64,000 nucleotides of DNA from Carposina sasakii (taxonomy: Eukaryota > Arthropoda > Insecta > Lepidoptera > Carposinidae). Positions 9,702-22,137 of this stretch are shown one piece after another; the stretch's first letter is position 1; each line of letters opens with the position of its first letter. The stretch spans positions 10,168,001 to 10,232,000 of the forward strand of contig CP053155.1 in the NCBI GenBank assembly GCA_014607495.2. The letters are read 5' to 3'. The notes beneath the pieces were generated by a model. It saw nothing but the letters and a program-made list of their open reading frames with translations. It was not told where the DNA came from and did no database searches. Made by a program: the position numbers and the translations under genes.

Positions 9702-12700
9702 ATGCCTAGAAAAAGAAGTAATCGTTCGCCGGTGGTGGAGAAACGGTATGATGATGGGGATGATGATGATTTCTTCTTCGACGACACGAATTCTAATTCA
9801 GGTAACATTCGACTATTTTAAACTAAAATACTTAACTTATATTTTACGGGTACCTTTTTTTCGTGATAGGTAGGTAAACCAATTACGTCTTTTCCCGTGT
9901 AGACGTCCGAATTTCCAATTTTCCAAACAATTCCTTTCTTTCTCCTATGATTTAGCGATTCATTATTATATTATATGGGACGCCTGCGACTCCGTCCGCG
10001 TGGACTACAGAAAAAAGAAAATGGCAAAATTATGGATTATTATGGATAGAGCCTATATGTTAAGTGGGACCTGTCACAATATATTCCTGAAAATTACGTC
10101 GAAATCGATTCAGCTTTTTCTGATTAGCGTGCACAAATGCAGACAAACAGAAAAAAATTCCAAAAATCATTCTTTTGGGTACTATTGCGTTGATAAAGGT
10201 CTCCTATAATATTTTTTCTCATATATCTTCCATGTACAGACAGCGATCCGTTACATTTTTATTATATGTACCTACATATAGGTAGATAGAAGATAGATAG
10301 ATATAGATATAGATATATTATATAGATGTATGTAAATTACTCGAAAATACTGCATAATCTTTTTATAGTCGGTATAGTAGTAGGTTCTAAAGGTGGAGAG
10401 CTTATTTCAGGGCGAAGTGGCCAGGAGCCGCAACATAGGAACGCGGCCAACGCACGGGAGAGGGCCCGGATGAGGGTGCTTTCCAAAGCGTTTTGCAGGT
10501 ACGAACCCAACTAGTATTTAGTCTTTCCGTGTTTTTAAAAACGGATTTCCAGTACCTATACCTGGGTAGTTACTTAAGTAGCTGCTTTTCAGTCGAACGC
10601 CTTATTTTTATAATGCGATGACTATTTAAATTATACTTGTAAACGATGTTTTGATTCTTAATTATGTCTTACTTAGTTAACTTTTAATGACTTATCTAAT
10701 TTTTTTTGAATTTTATGTCTTATCCTTCTTGTATTTTGTGTAAACGTTAATGCACACTCTAAATAGTTAATTAAATATTACTGCTTGGTTGGTTTTACGC
10801 ATCATGGTGATCATAACTCATCACAATACAAATAATTTACTTACCCAAATCTATATTTTTCTTCTCGACAAAGTAACGAATATATATTTATTCAATTAAA
10901 CATACCTACTTAATTTTACCTATGTGCAACACATTAGTTAGTGCGGCGGAATTTTCGGGCTCTAGTGGAAACACTCGATTATTTGGCAAACAGGAGACTG
11001 AAATAGGGCTTCAGCAAATTTCTACTTTCCCAGATTGAAGACAACCCTGCCCTGGGTACCGGCGGACACGAAGCTGTCAAAGTTAGACACCCTGAGGCTG
11101 GCTGCGTCTTACATCGCACACCTGCGGGCGTTGCTGCATGAGCCTAGATCTGCGCACACGCCGCCGCACCCGTTGAGCCTTGTGAGTTACCTAACCATGG
11201 TATTATACTTACATAGAGGAATTATACATGGCAGTAGCCTTGTGGCGTGTTCTGGAGGAGGCCTATATCTAACAGTAGACTACAATAGGCTGAAGACGAG
11301 ATAGACATGTATACAAACGGTTGTGCTCCCGAAATAGAGGTAGCCTGAACTTCAGTCCCCTTATTACCTAACTAGCAAAAGCAAAGCGATAGCGAAAATT
11401 ATACAAAAATCGCTGATTGCTTGTCAAATTCGTATTACGTAAAATGAATTTCAAAGAAACTTTGACATTTCAAGCCGTATATTGTACAATTTTCGCTATC
11501 GCTTTGCTTCGGCTTTGCTATTGCTTTTACGTAATCAGGGAGCAGGATCATAAAAAGATTCTACAGCAAACGTTTAGCATAGCGAGGATTATGTACCTAA
11601 ATTATCAGTGATAAGTTGCACGATTATCGCCTGAGAAATTTAGTATCTTTACATAACAGTAGGTGTAATATACCACACCAGGAACGGCATTCCGAGAGCA
11701 AATAGTATTGCGTGGGTGAAATAAACCTACATCTCCAATGGTCCGATATCTGAAGCTGCTGATGTTGATGCTGTCTTTTTCTAAAACTTTACCAAGATGG
11801 AGACAGCATAAACTTTATCTTTCAGATAGGCTATCTGACCATTGGAAAAAGCAGCCCTTAATTGATTCAATGGCTCTGAGGCGTAATGTTTAGCTGGGTT
11901 CGGACAGGATTCGGGTAGGACGTTCTCATGTTTTGAGCCCAAGAACATAGGTACTCGTAGTAACTCTAACTAACCTGTGTACGAAGGACGATCGTGTTAA
12001 AAAACGTATTATTTGAACCTTTGGTTCGGTAAAGCACGCACTTTCTTAGTAAGCACCTTATTCTAAAACAGCTATTCTTCCACGCGTATTACTTCGTTTA
12101 ATTTTTTTTATCTAGTTACTGGACCATTTCTAATCTAATCTTTCTGTGCATGAAAGAACAATAATATCAATCAACTAATAACAAATTAGTACTCTCGTTT
12201 GCTAAGCTTTTGCATACTTTCCCCAACGGAGCATGCGAAATCGATTTCCAAAATTGTCAACAGTTAAACGATCCCACTAATCCCGCAATCTATCACATTA
12301 GGACCTTCGCGGAACGTGTCCCGTAATCCTCCGACGACAGCCAGCCCATGCTGTGGTAACTTTGCCAATAGGGTTGCTTACAAAAAATTGGAACCACCAA
12401 AATTCATATTGAAGTTCATGTTTTGAGTAGTAAGTGGCGACGCTTGTTGGTGGGTGCATAATCTTGTGATCTTTTGCCACTGATTCATGATGGCAGGCAG
12501 GGACTCGTGCCGTAGTATGCACGATTAGGGAGATGACAAGTTAGACAGGGAATAAATTGTGGACAATTATGTGATTACCGTGACATATGAGCGGCTGTGT
12601 TCTCCAAATTATAGTCGAATGAATGACGTTTATTACATTTTTTCTGGTGATATGGTACAAGTAGGTACTGTAGTTTTGATTAAGATATTTTATATTTTAT

Positions 12701-15189
12701 TAACAGTTTTATAGCATTTTAAATATTATTTACGTTCAAATTTTTTATAACCTACCTATTCATTTTGTTTTGTCACATTTCATGCGATGAGAAGCGGTCG
12801 CCCACGACTTTGTCCGCGTCAACTTTAGTACATATTTCCGGTTTTCCATTCCCATGGAAATTCAATAGATACTTACCATAAGCATTTAATTAAAACGTTT
12901 ATACTGTAAAGTGTGCTAACACAGTAATTTAGAGAAAGGTAATATCTACTAATAAGATGTCTCGGAGGTCGACTTGTGTGTTCCAAAAATAGCCCAAAAA
13001 ATGCTGCAATAAAAAACGAGAGTCTCTCCGATACATCCTTTAAAAAATATAAACAGAAATGGTTCAGTTTAGAAAAATAGACACAAAAAGTTTATGGCAA
13101 CAAACAAGTGCGTTTAAAACCCGCTGACCAAACGTTTGCAGCTGTCGGCATATAAATAAAACTTACTCCGAACGTTAAGAGATGCTCCAGTTTTATTGTT
13201 TCCCCTGGCTGTATGATTGCCAGTTCCTTTGTCTTGGAAATTTAATATTGAGTACTTACTTACAGTACTTACTTATATTCAAAGAATATACTTAGGGGAA
13301 GGTGGGGTAATTGAGAACAGCGGGTAATTGAGAACAGTTGAATATCAAATAAACCTCCCGCACTACATCGCCCGCACACATCTAAGCTAATGCACTTGCC
13401 AGCCCTTAGTATGCCCGCAAAAGTGCGAGTGAGAAGATGCACGCATTTCGTCACGGTTAGTCAAATAATATTTTACGTAATTTTGTTACAATTTTTGTCG
13501 CATGTAAAAATCAGCACAAAAAGGATATTTTTGAGGTTAATGACAACATATTTTGTTGCCATCTTACATGTACTATCAGTTTATAAATTCCAAGTAGTTT
13601 TAAGTTCACCGCCACTAATATTGTGAGTAACGGTCATTTTGTTTCGACTTTCCAAGTTCGGGTAATTAGGAACGTTGCGTTATTGCGTTAGGTGCGTCAT
13701 TTGCAATACCTGGGCACATGATAAATTACGTTACGTGTGATTTGTGCTAAACGAAATAATTATAGCACCTACGTATTAAGATTTAAGTATGTCGTTCGCA
13801 ATTACCCCATATGGTTCGTGTCTCCACCGTGGACTGATCTCAATTACCCCACACGATATCGGGTAAATACGAACACCAATGTTTTTTATTTTCTTAATTT
13901 TTTTATTATAAAGTTTATTTCCAAAAGTTTTGAGTTAATTTCTTTGTATCTGGATAAGTAACGTTCCTGTTGCAATAAAAGTTTATTACATTTATGACTT
14001 TCTTTTATTATTTTACAGGGTTGTAAGTTAGGTGTTCCCAAATACCCCACTTTCCCCTACTCTCATATGTTTACTGAAATCGCGAGCTGACGGGCTATAC
14101 CTACCATGAGAGAAAATCAGTTTTCCAGTCTTACTCTACCTATAAAAGGGTTGTGATACTTACACATTATTTGTACCACTAAACATATAATTTATGAGGA
14201 AAGGTTTTATAATATAGGAATTTAAAGCTTTAGTTCTCCCTTAACTGAGCTACGGTATAACGAAATGGAATATTCTACCATCAAGAAGGATATAATCAGA
14301 TTGCTTTGGATTATTTCCTATCGGACGATTGACGAATTTGAAGAATAGGTACATTTCTTATTCGTTTGTAGAGTAGATATACTTTTAAAAATAGATATAT
14401 AGGTAGGTATGTTCTTCTTCACACATGCTCTCCATACAACTGGAACGATCATAAAAAGTGCGGTCAATCCGCGAACGAAGTTGATTGTGCAATGGTAAAC
14501 TTTCCGAGAGGTCTGAACTGTTTTTAAAATATGAATAATTTCGAATAGTTTCTTAATATAGCAGTACCTAATTGATCTTAAACATTTAATTTTTAGTATT
14601 AAAAGCGTAGTAGCGTATTAAGTTAGATTTTAGGGCATTTAACTATCTTCCATCATTTGTTCCATGTAAAAACAAGTTATAAAATTTAAAATCATAATTA
14701 GTATTACACTCGGATTCTATAATAATATTACTTGCCCTAATCTTTAACATATGCGATGTGTAGGTATATAATGTAGAGTACCTAAAGTTTCTGCTTTAAC
14801 TGATTAAACGAGGTCTATCAAGTCCATTCAATACATGTTTCTATATTATATACCTAAAGTATTTCTGTACTTTACTAAATTCTACATTTCTCCAGGCATG
14901 GCCATTCGCGCTCCAGCACGGTGGAACGATCAGCTGTTCCATATCCCAGCGGTGGAGCATCAACGCGAACACCGAAACGAATCGAAACGAGAACAAACAA
15001 TTGCAAAACTACAACTACCCTCAAGAATACGAGGACTACGACGACAGGAACTACAACGACAGGAACTACGACGTTCCTAATGACAGAAATTCAAATTCAA
15101 ATCGACCAATGGATTATTGCGACTACGGTTACAAGGAGAACTGCTTCGGAATGAGAAATGGCTATTCTACAGATAATGTTATGAACTAA
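9702..15189 (+). CDS. HLH54F: bHLH transcription factor of the HLH54F / TCF21 / musculin class (four exons)
   Basis: Exons 9702-9801, 10411-10498, 11034-11181 and 14896-15189 join in phase (630 nt, 209 residues plus stop), each bounded by GT/AG. Exon 1 encodes an acidic tract ([12 protein letters not shown]). Exon 2 gives the basic region and helix 1 ([19 protein letters not shown], residues 43-61). Exon 3 gives [20 protein letters not shown] and [12 protein letters not shown], the loop and helix 2. The [21 protein letters not shown] signature is specific to the TCF21/musculin class, and the following HPLSL-AWPF matches the HPxxLTWPF stretch after the domain in vertebrate members. The class binds E-boxes as heterodimers with E proteins and acts in visceral and longitudinal gut muscle founders in Drosophila. 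The tail (exon 4) is rich in Tyr, Asp and Asn. Length is close to family norm. Confidence 0.93.
9965..10175. repeat. Helitron-like dispersed repeat in intron 1 of the bHLH gene
   Basis: Contains GACGCCTGCGACTCCGTCCG and AAGTGGGACCTGTCACAATA, both shared with the copies at 8043-8473, 22138-22221 and 41322-41519. It lies wholly in the 609-bp first intron and leaves the splice sites intact. Confidence 0.7.
11381..11507. repeat. Inverted repeat with 26-bp arms
   Basis: GCAAAGCGATAGCGAAAATT plus ATACAA (11381-11406) is mirrored at 11482-11507 with one mismatch. The arms are separated by 75 bases. This looks like a small foldback element in an intron. Confidence 0.7.
13295..14057. mobile_element. 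TA-flanked TIR element, 763 bp, with GGGGTAATT internal repeats
   Basis: The left end GGGGAAGGTGGGGTAATTGA is matched at the right end, reverse-complemented, by GGGGAAAGTGGGGTATTTGG, about 25 bp with three differences. Each end is flanked by TA, as for Tc1/mariner-type insertions. The GGGTAATTGAGAACAG motif recurs at 13319 and, degenerate or inverted, near 13661, 13800 and 13839, giving sub-terminal repeats. The short frames inside are not transposase, so it is non-autonomous. Confidence 0.75.
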
Positions 15190-15514
15190 AGGAATTGTGA
15201 TGTAACTTATTGGAAATGATACCAAATATATTTTAGTGTGAAAATTATAATATACCTACTTACCTATAAAATAAATAATTATACTCTTCATTATGTAACT
15301 TTTTATTTGAGTTCGAAAAACTTCATATATTATTTTCGACCCTACCTATTTCTTCTACTTCAAATAACGAAACATCAAACTTCTTACTCAGAAGTGAGCC
15401 TAAACTTCGTAAGCAAGCGGTGCTTTATTTTGCTGGGGGTGTCTGAAGGCCCTAAGAGTCACATTATGTCACCTCAGAATATATTGAAAAGGACTTTGAA
15501 AGTTGGTAAGTACA

Positions 15515-15969
15515 ACAAAAGGGATGTTTACAATTTTTTTTATTTGTATTTATATCGAAAGATCATAAAATATAAGAAACATTTGCGAAAGAAAAACTTC
15601 GCTAGCGTGAAAACTTTCTGGGATATAACGATATCTAAATCACAATTTTAGACTTGCCAAAAAAACGCTTCATACAAATGGCTATATACCACAATCATTA
15701 TGACGTCACTTTATTATTTAACTTGTACGTGCGTAAAAGAACTTTTGTTCTACCGTTTATAAATATGGTCACTAAACAAAAGTTGCTGTAAATGATGCAG
15801 GTGGTCATGTGGTGTAACATTTTAAAAATGGACTTGCCCACTTAACTTTGAAGGCTCATTGGACACTTAAACAAATTGTAATTTTACAAATTTTGGTATG
15901 ATTTAGATGATTTATTCTGATAAGCATAAAATGTCATTAAAATTCAACCATAGTAAACATCCCTTTTGT
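15515..15969. mobile_element. TIR element, 455 bp, with perfect 17-bp ends
   Basis: ACAAAAGGGATGTTTAC at 15515-15531 is repeated as a perfect reverse complement at 15953-15969. The interior has a degenerate inverted copy without these ends at 47547-47830. The 137-codon open frame across 15238-15651 overlaps the element boundary, is extremely rich in Tyr, Phe and Lys, and is not taken as a gene. No clear target duplication was found. Confidence 0.7.
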
Positions 15970-17099
15970 AAGTGATTCCGAAGTGCTTTCATCTTTAGCA
16001 GCTTAGGTATACCTAGTCAACACAACTTGCCATCATGGAAAATGGCAAAAGGAAACTCTTACTGTGTTTGTTTAAAACCACTTACTAACAACATAAGTTC
16101 AAATATGATTTCTAGTTCAAGGTAGGTATATGTGGAGGTACCATTAGAACTCACCGTCGCGCGTCGCTCGACTTCGTATTCGTATACTCGTGCAGTAAAA
16201 AGCGTCGCTATATAAGCGTGCAGTAGGTATAGGTACCTAAATACATATACACACTTATAATTTTAGGCCATCTAGGAATGTATAACTTCTGCATAGACAT
16301 ATTGCGAAATAGACTCTTTAATATACAACAATTTTATTAGATAGACAACTTGCTACCTGATAGGTAAATCGTAAATTTTATTCTCGTTAATAAAAGTTTG
16401 ATCAAGATGGATAACTTTTATTACGTGTACCTAAAGCTTAGGAAGCTGTCATAGGGCCGTGTAACTGCACTCCACCTGCCATCAAACTGCGTCATGTGTT
16501 ACGTGCAGTCGGCTTACATTTTCAATGCAGTCGTGCCAACTGCAATCAAACTGTGTTTAATTTCAGTCCGTGTGTCTTTACCCATAGACGTTAAATACAC
16601 CATTTTGATAATGATAACAGAAAACTGAAATTTTTATTAAAAAATCTACAATATTCTTTATAATCAAATTAATTTTAAATACTACCTACGTACTAAATTA
16701 GAGCTTTTGAAATCTACACATTTAAAATAAAATTACCACATAATATTTTTCGCAGTCCACGCTAGTTTCGCCGGTAATAAAGATCTAGCTAGCCTAAAAT
16801 GGTTAAATTCAGAACACCAGAAGACACAAAATGACAGATTCAACAGATCACACAAAATGAAGCGGAAAGCGGGATATTTGGAGTAAGTGGTAACTCGACA
16901 CCGCGGCTAAGTAGTCGTCACCCTCGGAGCCTAACAAAATAAACAGGAATAGTTTCCAACGTGACGGCATCCGCAAAAATCTGAATAGAAACACGAAAAC
17001 AACTAAATGTGAGTCGTTTGAACTGGACCACTTCTTTGATTATCCGACAAGGTGGAGAAATCTGGTTTTGATTTTGGATAGAGTCGTCTAAAGATGTAG

Positions 17100-17353
17100 C
17101 TCAGGCTGTCTGGACCAATCTTCAAAATAGCTCACATTTAACTAGGTCAATAGGGCACTTTATGTGACGGCTAAACACCCTTATTTGAGAATTTGTGACG
17201 CTACAGAATCTTAGATAATCGATCGAAAACGTGTCCAGACGGCTTGAAAAACCACTTTCCGCTGGTCTTTCAATCTCAGTAACGGAAGTGATTTGGACGA
17301 CTTTTTGCATATCAACGGGTGTCACATAAATTTGTGACAGGCATCGAGGTAAA
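17100..17353 (-). repeat. Inverted copy of the gag-downstream segment (left arm)
   Basis: Reverse-complemented, this block matches 18187-18435 over roughly 240 bp at high identity, including GATCGATTATCTAAGATTCT and TGTAGCGTCACAAATTCT. Read on the minus strand it is open for 67 codons, while the plus-strand copy has stops. The arms bracket a gag fragment. Confidence 0.8.
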
Positions 17354-17714
17354 AGTTTTGTGATACGTGCAGCGGTTTAGTAGAAAAATGTAAAAATCTG
17401 TGTCCAGCCGGCTTGAATTTACGTATAAAACTTCTGGCTTCTGGCTGGCACTTCTGGAACTCAATAACGGGAGCGTTTTCGAATATGATTCCTTTACTAA
17501 CATTTAGTGACGCAATTTGTGACGGTAACTGTTATAATATGAAGTGGGTAGATCAAAAATAAAGGTACCTGTCAACCGGCATTTGGTCTTTTACTACATG
17601 GTGACAGCGGTGTCTTGAAATTAATTAAAATATTCGGTTTTAAAGTACGGAAAGTATAATTATACGATTAATTAAAGTGCACGATAACAATAGACGTCCA
17701 TAACAAGCATTACA

Positions 17715-18186
17715 ATGGAACACGCGCGACCTCCTAGTGAGTTAGTGTTGGAGGGTGGACCGGCGAACCGCGCAGATTCTTGACGAAAGTGGCTTAGGCA
17801 GTTCCAAGTATTTTTAAAAGCATCGGGTGCGTGCAAGGAACCCAAGGATGTGCAAGCTAGCTTGTTAATTAACTTGTTTGGTAAGGAAGGTTACGACATA
17901 TTCTTAACTTTGAAATTTACAAAGGACGAACAAGATGACGTCGACGTTATAATCTCAAGGTTTGACAAGCATTTTGGCACCAAACATAACACAACTATGT
18001 CAAGATTTCGTTTCTTTCACGTAATCAGGAGCTAAATGAAAATATAGATGATTATGTTACTGCACTCAGATTACTGAGTCAGCACTGTGAGTTCGAGCAT
18101 TTAGAAGATGGCCTTGTACGCGATCGAATTGTGTGCGGCGTGACAAATACTGCAGTGAGAGATAGATTATTGCGAACGGACGATTT
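17715..18186 (+). pseudogene. Decayed Ty3/gypsy-like gag fragment
   Basis: A frame starting ATGGAACACGCGCGACC encodes a retrotransposon gag-type N terminus with PPSELVLEGGPANRADS, then an in-frame TGA near 17781. It continues with a capsid-like helix region (FKVF-type W/F-Q-V-F-L-K-A-S-G, then LLINLFGKEGYDIF and ISRFDKHFGTKHN), and breaks again by frameshift near 18008 before an ELNENIDDYVTALRLLSQHC segment. The leader upstream (CATGGTGACAGCGGTG near 17599) resembles LTR-retrotransposon leaders. No protease, RT or intact LTR pair is seen, so this is a dead fragment. Confidence 0.7.
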
Positions 18187-18435
18187 AGCTCGATGCCTGT
18201 TACAAATTTATGTGACGCCCGTTGATATGCAAAAAGTCGTCTAAATCACTTCCGTTACCGAGATTGAGAGACCAACGAAAAGTGGGTTCTCAAGCCGTCT
18301 GGACACGTTCGATCGATTATCTAAGATTCTGTAGCGTCACAAATTCTGAAATAAGGGTGTTTAGCACTCACATAAAGTGCCATATTGACCTAGTTAAATG
18401 TGAGCTATTTTGAAGATTTGTCCAGACAGCTTGAG
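18187..18435 (+). repeat. Right arm of the inverted gag-downstream repeat
   Basis: Continues directly from the gag frame and mirrors 17100-17353. It begins AGCTCGATGCCTGT and ends GACAGCTTGAG. Two divergent copies of the same retroelement in opposite orientation, or one rearranged copy, would give this layout. Confidence 0.75.
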
Positions 18436-18504
18436 TCAAGTACATGACTAAAGAACTCAGGCCATCCCTCTGGCGATGAGAAATAAATTGTCAGTGTCAC
18501 TGAT

Positions 18505-19004
18505 CAGAGGCGGCTCCTGGTATTTTTAGATGGGAGTTCACAGTTCTTGTCTTGTATTATGTGCAAAATCCTCACTCTTATTGAAATTCAGAGGACCTAA
18601 TGAAACACATTAAAGGCAACCATATCGTGTTCTAACTCGGACTAAGCGACATCTAGTGGCCGCATACGTACACTACGAATTAATGTGAGCGGCGCTCCAG
18701 ATAAGGCTAATTTTTCATACGAAATCTTCTGTTTCACGCGCCGGCCTATGTCAGTATGTCTCTTTCGCACACATTGAATATTGTACTAGGAATCGTACCA
18801 AATTACGTTTCATTGGAGCGCGATCGCTAGCGCTCCACTCGATTCATAAGATTACAACTTACTTGAGACGAACGCGCAGACACTATTGTATAAACATAGT
18901 AGAATTGAAAGATAGTTATAAATATAGAGAAATATAGATTGCCTATGTTATCTTCGTGGGTGGGAGTGCACTGCACCAGCGCTCCTTAGGACGAGCCGCC
19001 AGTG
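18505..19004. mobile_element. hAT-type non-autonomous element, 500 bp
   Basis: The ends are CAGAGGCGGCTC and GAGCCGCCAGTG, a TIR of the CAnnGGCGGCTC type common in hAT elements. Immediately outside are two perfect copies of the 8-bp target duplication TCACTGAT (18497-18504 and 19005-19012), the hallmark of hAT insertion. No transposase frame is present. Confidence 0.88.
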
Positions 19005-19276
19005 TCACTGATCATTAACATCTGAGTTTTGGCCACCCCATTTTGGGTCCGTTTTGTGCCAGTAACCCGCCATCAGCTTTGTAGAACCCGATTGCTAAGG
19101 TACTTTACTGGGGTATAAATTGGTCTTATGAATTTTTACATCTATACTTTAATAGCTGGGTCTTTTGTGATAGTCCCTGGAAGACAAGTATAGTGTGGTG
19201 GGTCAGTATAATTTAGTAGGTGAAGGGTAATGCAATATGTGTCACCTAGCTGGTCATATCACTCATAACTAGTCTA

Positions 19277-19545
19277 TACAGGGTGTTTGTGATAGCCAGG
19301 CAAATATTGATATGGTGACTTCAGACCATGATTCTGAGGCGAAAACTACTGAAAATGTTCGCAGGAATTTCAAGTGATCCATAAAACAGAAATGTATCAC
19401 ACAATAACCAATTTAACTAGTCACAGGATCACCCGAGACAATTGCGGATAAAATTGCATTTCCTGCGAGTAATAACCCAGTCGTATAACTCAAAACTACT
19501 TGTTCAGTATTTCATTATTTGCCTGGCTGTCACACACACCCTGTA
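19277..19545. mobile_element. TA-flanked MITE family C, intact copy
   Basis: A 269-bp element with TIRs of about 30 bp: it opens TACAGGGTGTTTGTGATAGC and the reverse complement of the right end reads TACAGGGTGTGTGTGACAGC, both followed by CAGGCAAATA. TA flanks both ends. A second, heavily interrupted copy spans 45515-47977. Confidence 0.85.
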
Positions 19546-20554
19546 TAAAAACCCTCCAATAAGTTAGATCCATAATAAACTCGCAGGCTGATTACGTATT
19601 TTGTAAAAGCCAAGTATTATTATTAGTAATGGAACAGCGAAAATTTTACAATATTCACATAAATTGTCAAATTCCTTTGCGATTCCTACCGTTAAGTAGA
19701 TATGTGACACGAATAAGCAATCGGTGAATATTGTAACATTTTTGTTATCGCATTGCTTTTGCTGTATTATTAGGTACACAAAGGCCGAAAGCACCTTTCT
19801 CCAATACCTAGTACTTACCTACATTCGGTACGCCTGAAAGTGTTTTCTGTCCATTCGATTATTCTTCAACGTAACTTTTCTACATAAATCCTTACTGAGT
19901 TTACGAGGGAGAAAATGATAAGGGAGATTGAGATTAACAGAGAAAAATAAAATCCAGTTTCGTATTGTGAAAAGTTTTTTACTTTAAATATTACTTATCA
20001 AGTATGTATTATGCAATGCATCCTACTAAAAACCTATTGATTCATTTATTTACAAAAAAAAAACAACACGATTGATATAAAACTTAAGCGAGGCAATGTT
20101 TTGGTAAATTTGTTTAAATAATTTATTTAAAGTAACATATAAACTTAATATCTAATCAGTTACGAGATGCATTAGACAAGCACTTGGTGTAAACTAAGTA
20201 ATAATATTACTTCCTTAAAGTTATTAGGTATTAGAGGTGGGATTGCTGATTTTCGTATAACAATGAACTATAGAAGACTGATTTATTACAGCTATTTATT
20301 TATTGCTATATGATATTTTCACGATAATTTATTATAAAATGCAAGCCATTATGTAAGTGTTGTCAAATGCAAAATATAACTTAACATAAGCGATACCTAT
20401 GACATAATATTAACAAACCTACATTGAGGGTTAAAGGCTTAAAGGCTTATTTGTATATGTATATCTCGATAAAATAAAAATTGTACATTCGCTAGGAAAC
20501 AACACAATTGCTTTGTTGTATTAATCTAAGTAATTTTCACTACAATAGTACATA

Positions 20555-20754
20555 CAGTGCCGGCCCGCCCATACGGCGAACGGAGCAGTCGCTGCAGGCG
20601 CCAAATCCTAGAGGGCGCCTAAATCCGGTGTCCGGGAGTATGATTTTAGAAGTTATAGCTATTCTATTATATCTAAAATTGATCTCGGGATCAATTCTAT
20701 CAAAATCGCAAATTCTAAAATCGCGATTCTAAAATTTACTGCGGGCCGGCGCTG
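20555..20754. mobile_element. hAT-type MITE, 200 bp
   Basis: CAGTGCCGGCCCGC at the left end is mirrored by GCGGGCCGGCGCTG at the right. Both sides carry the perfect 8-bp duplication AGTACATA (20547-20554 and 20755-20762). The GC-rich ends stand out in AT-rich DNA. It is non-coding. Confidence 0.88.
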
Positions 20755-21444
20755 AGTACATAATAATAATATGTCTGAGCAACATATACACCGAGAGACT
20801 TCACGATATTGTGACCATATTTATATATTTCAGCACTTAAATGCTGGAAGTGAAGTTTGGAAGAAAACATAACTAAAATCGCCTCTGCAAAGATAAAGTT
20901 GTCCAAACTTAAACAATCTATTTTATAAGTACGAAGGTACGAAGTACCTACTAGACTGTTACTAACCATTAATTAACCCAGAGCTAGGAAGTAGTACTAC
21001 ACTCGGAACTGATTACACCGTGTAATATTTTTCTATTATCATTAGTTCATATCTAAATAATTCCTAATACAACTTTCATACTTCCTATAACGCGCGTCTG
21101 CAATGATAACATCAACCTTCTAGTTAATAAATCAATCAGTTTAGCAATAAATTTTTCACTTGATTATATTTATTTAGATACTAAGTTAGTTTTTTTTTTA
21201 TATTAATCCTGACGCAAATTGAAACTTTAAACAAAGCACAGAGAAGATTTTACTTAAGTCCCCAAATTATTACTGTTGCCGTTACTCAAACCTACTAAAG
21301 TGATAAAACCATTGTCACTAATTCAATAAATTACATTACAATAAGTAAACGCATATAAATTTTACACTATTTCCACATAATTTAGACATTAGCTTAGGTA
21401 TGCAGTAGTGGAACCACAGCTATGGGTAGATTTTTCAATGGATA

Positions 21445-21694
21445 TACAGGTGTAACAAAAAGGGTATGTTAAGCGAAAAGCTACGTAAATAGCCCACTAT
21501 AGAGAACCTATCCACAAAATTTGAGACTCGAAATCACATGTTTATTTTTCCCGATAGTATGGAGAATTTTTAAATATCTCAGAAATTTTCATACAATCTT
21601 GAAAAATAAACTTGTGATTTCGAGTCTCAAATTTGGTGTATAGGTTCTCTACAGTGGGCTATTCACGTAGCTTTTCGCTTAACATACCCTTGTA
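21445..21694. mobile_element. Foldback MITE family B, copy 2
   Basis: Starts TACAGGTGTAACAAAAAGGG and ends AACATACCCTTGTA. The two halves are inverted copies (GAGACTCGAAATCACATG against GTGATTTCGAGTCTC). Homologous to 2268-2546, with small indels in the termini. Confidence 0.8.
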
Positions 21695-22137
21695 TATACG
21701 TATCTACACTTGATTAGCTAATATCCTTCAGATATGTTATCTGAATGAAATGCTGTCCTTATCTTCTAAAACTACCTGAATTAAGCTAACTTTATCCTTC
21801 AGCTGCTTTATCTAAGCATTGGAAAAATCTGCTCTAGGTAAGTAGACGCATGTCGAAATTTCATTATAAAATGGCTTATACATGTCTTAGGCCAATTAGA
21901 AAATAATATTATCCTACTAGAATAATTATTAGCACAGTTCTGGGAACTTATTTTCAATATTCGATCTAAGTAATCTATACATATAATAGAAATGTAACGC
22001 TCGCTGTAAGATCGCTGTCTGTACATGGAAGATAAATGAGAAAAAATATTATAGAAGACCTTTATAAACGCAATAATACCCCAAAACAATTATTTTTGGA
22101 ATTTTTGTCTGTTTGTCGGTTAGTCTGTTTGTCTGTG

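Larger units (their letters stand above)
11182..14895 (+). other. Intron 3 of the bHLH gene (3.7 kb)
   Basis: Begins GTGAGT and ends CTCCAG. It contains an inverted repeat (11381-11507) and a 763-bp TIR element (13295-14057) but no exon I can support. The piece at 12300-12540 is GC-richer, but its frames look random. Confidence 0.7.

Noticed and set aside
15238..15651. 137-codon open frame
   Set aside because: Very rich in Tyr, Phe, Lys and Asn from AT-rich DNA, it crosses the end of a TIR element and resembles no protein family.
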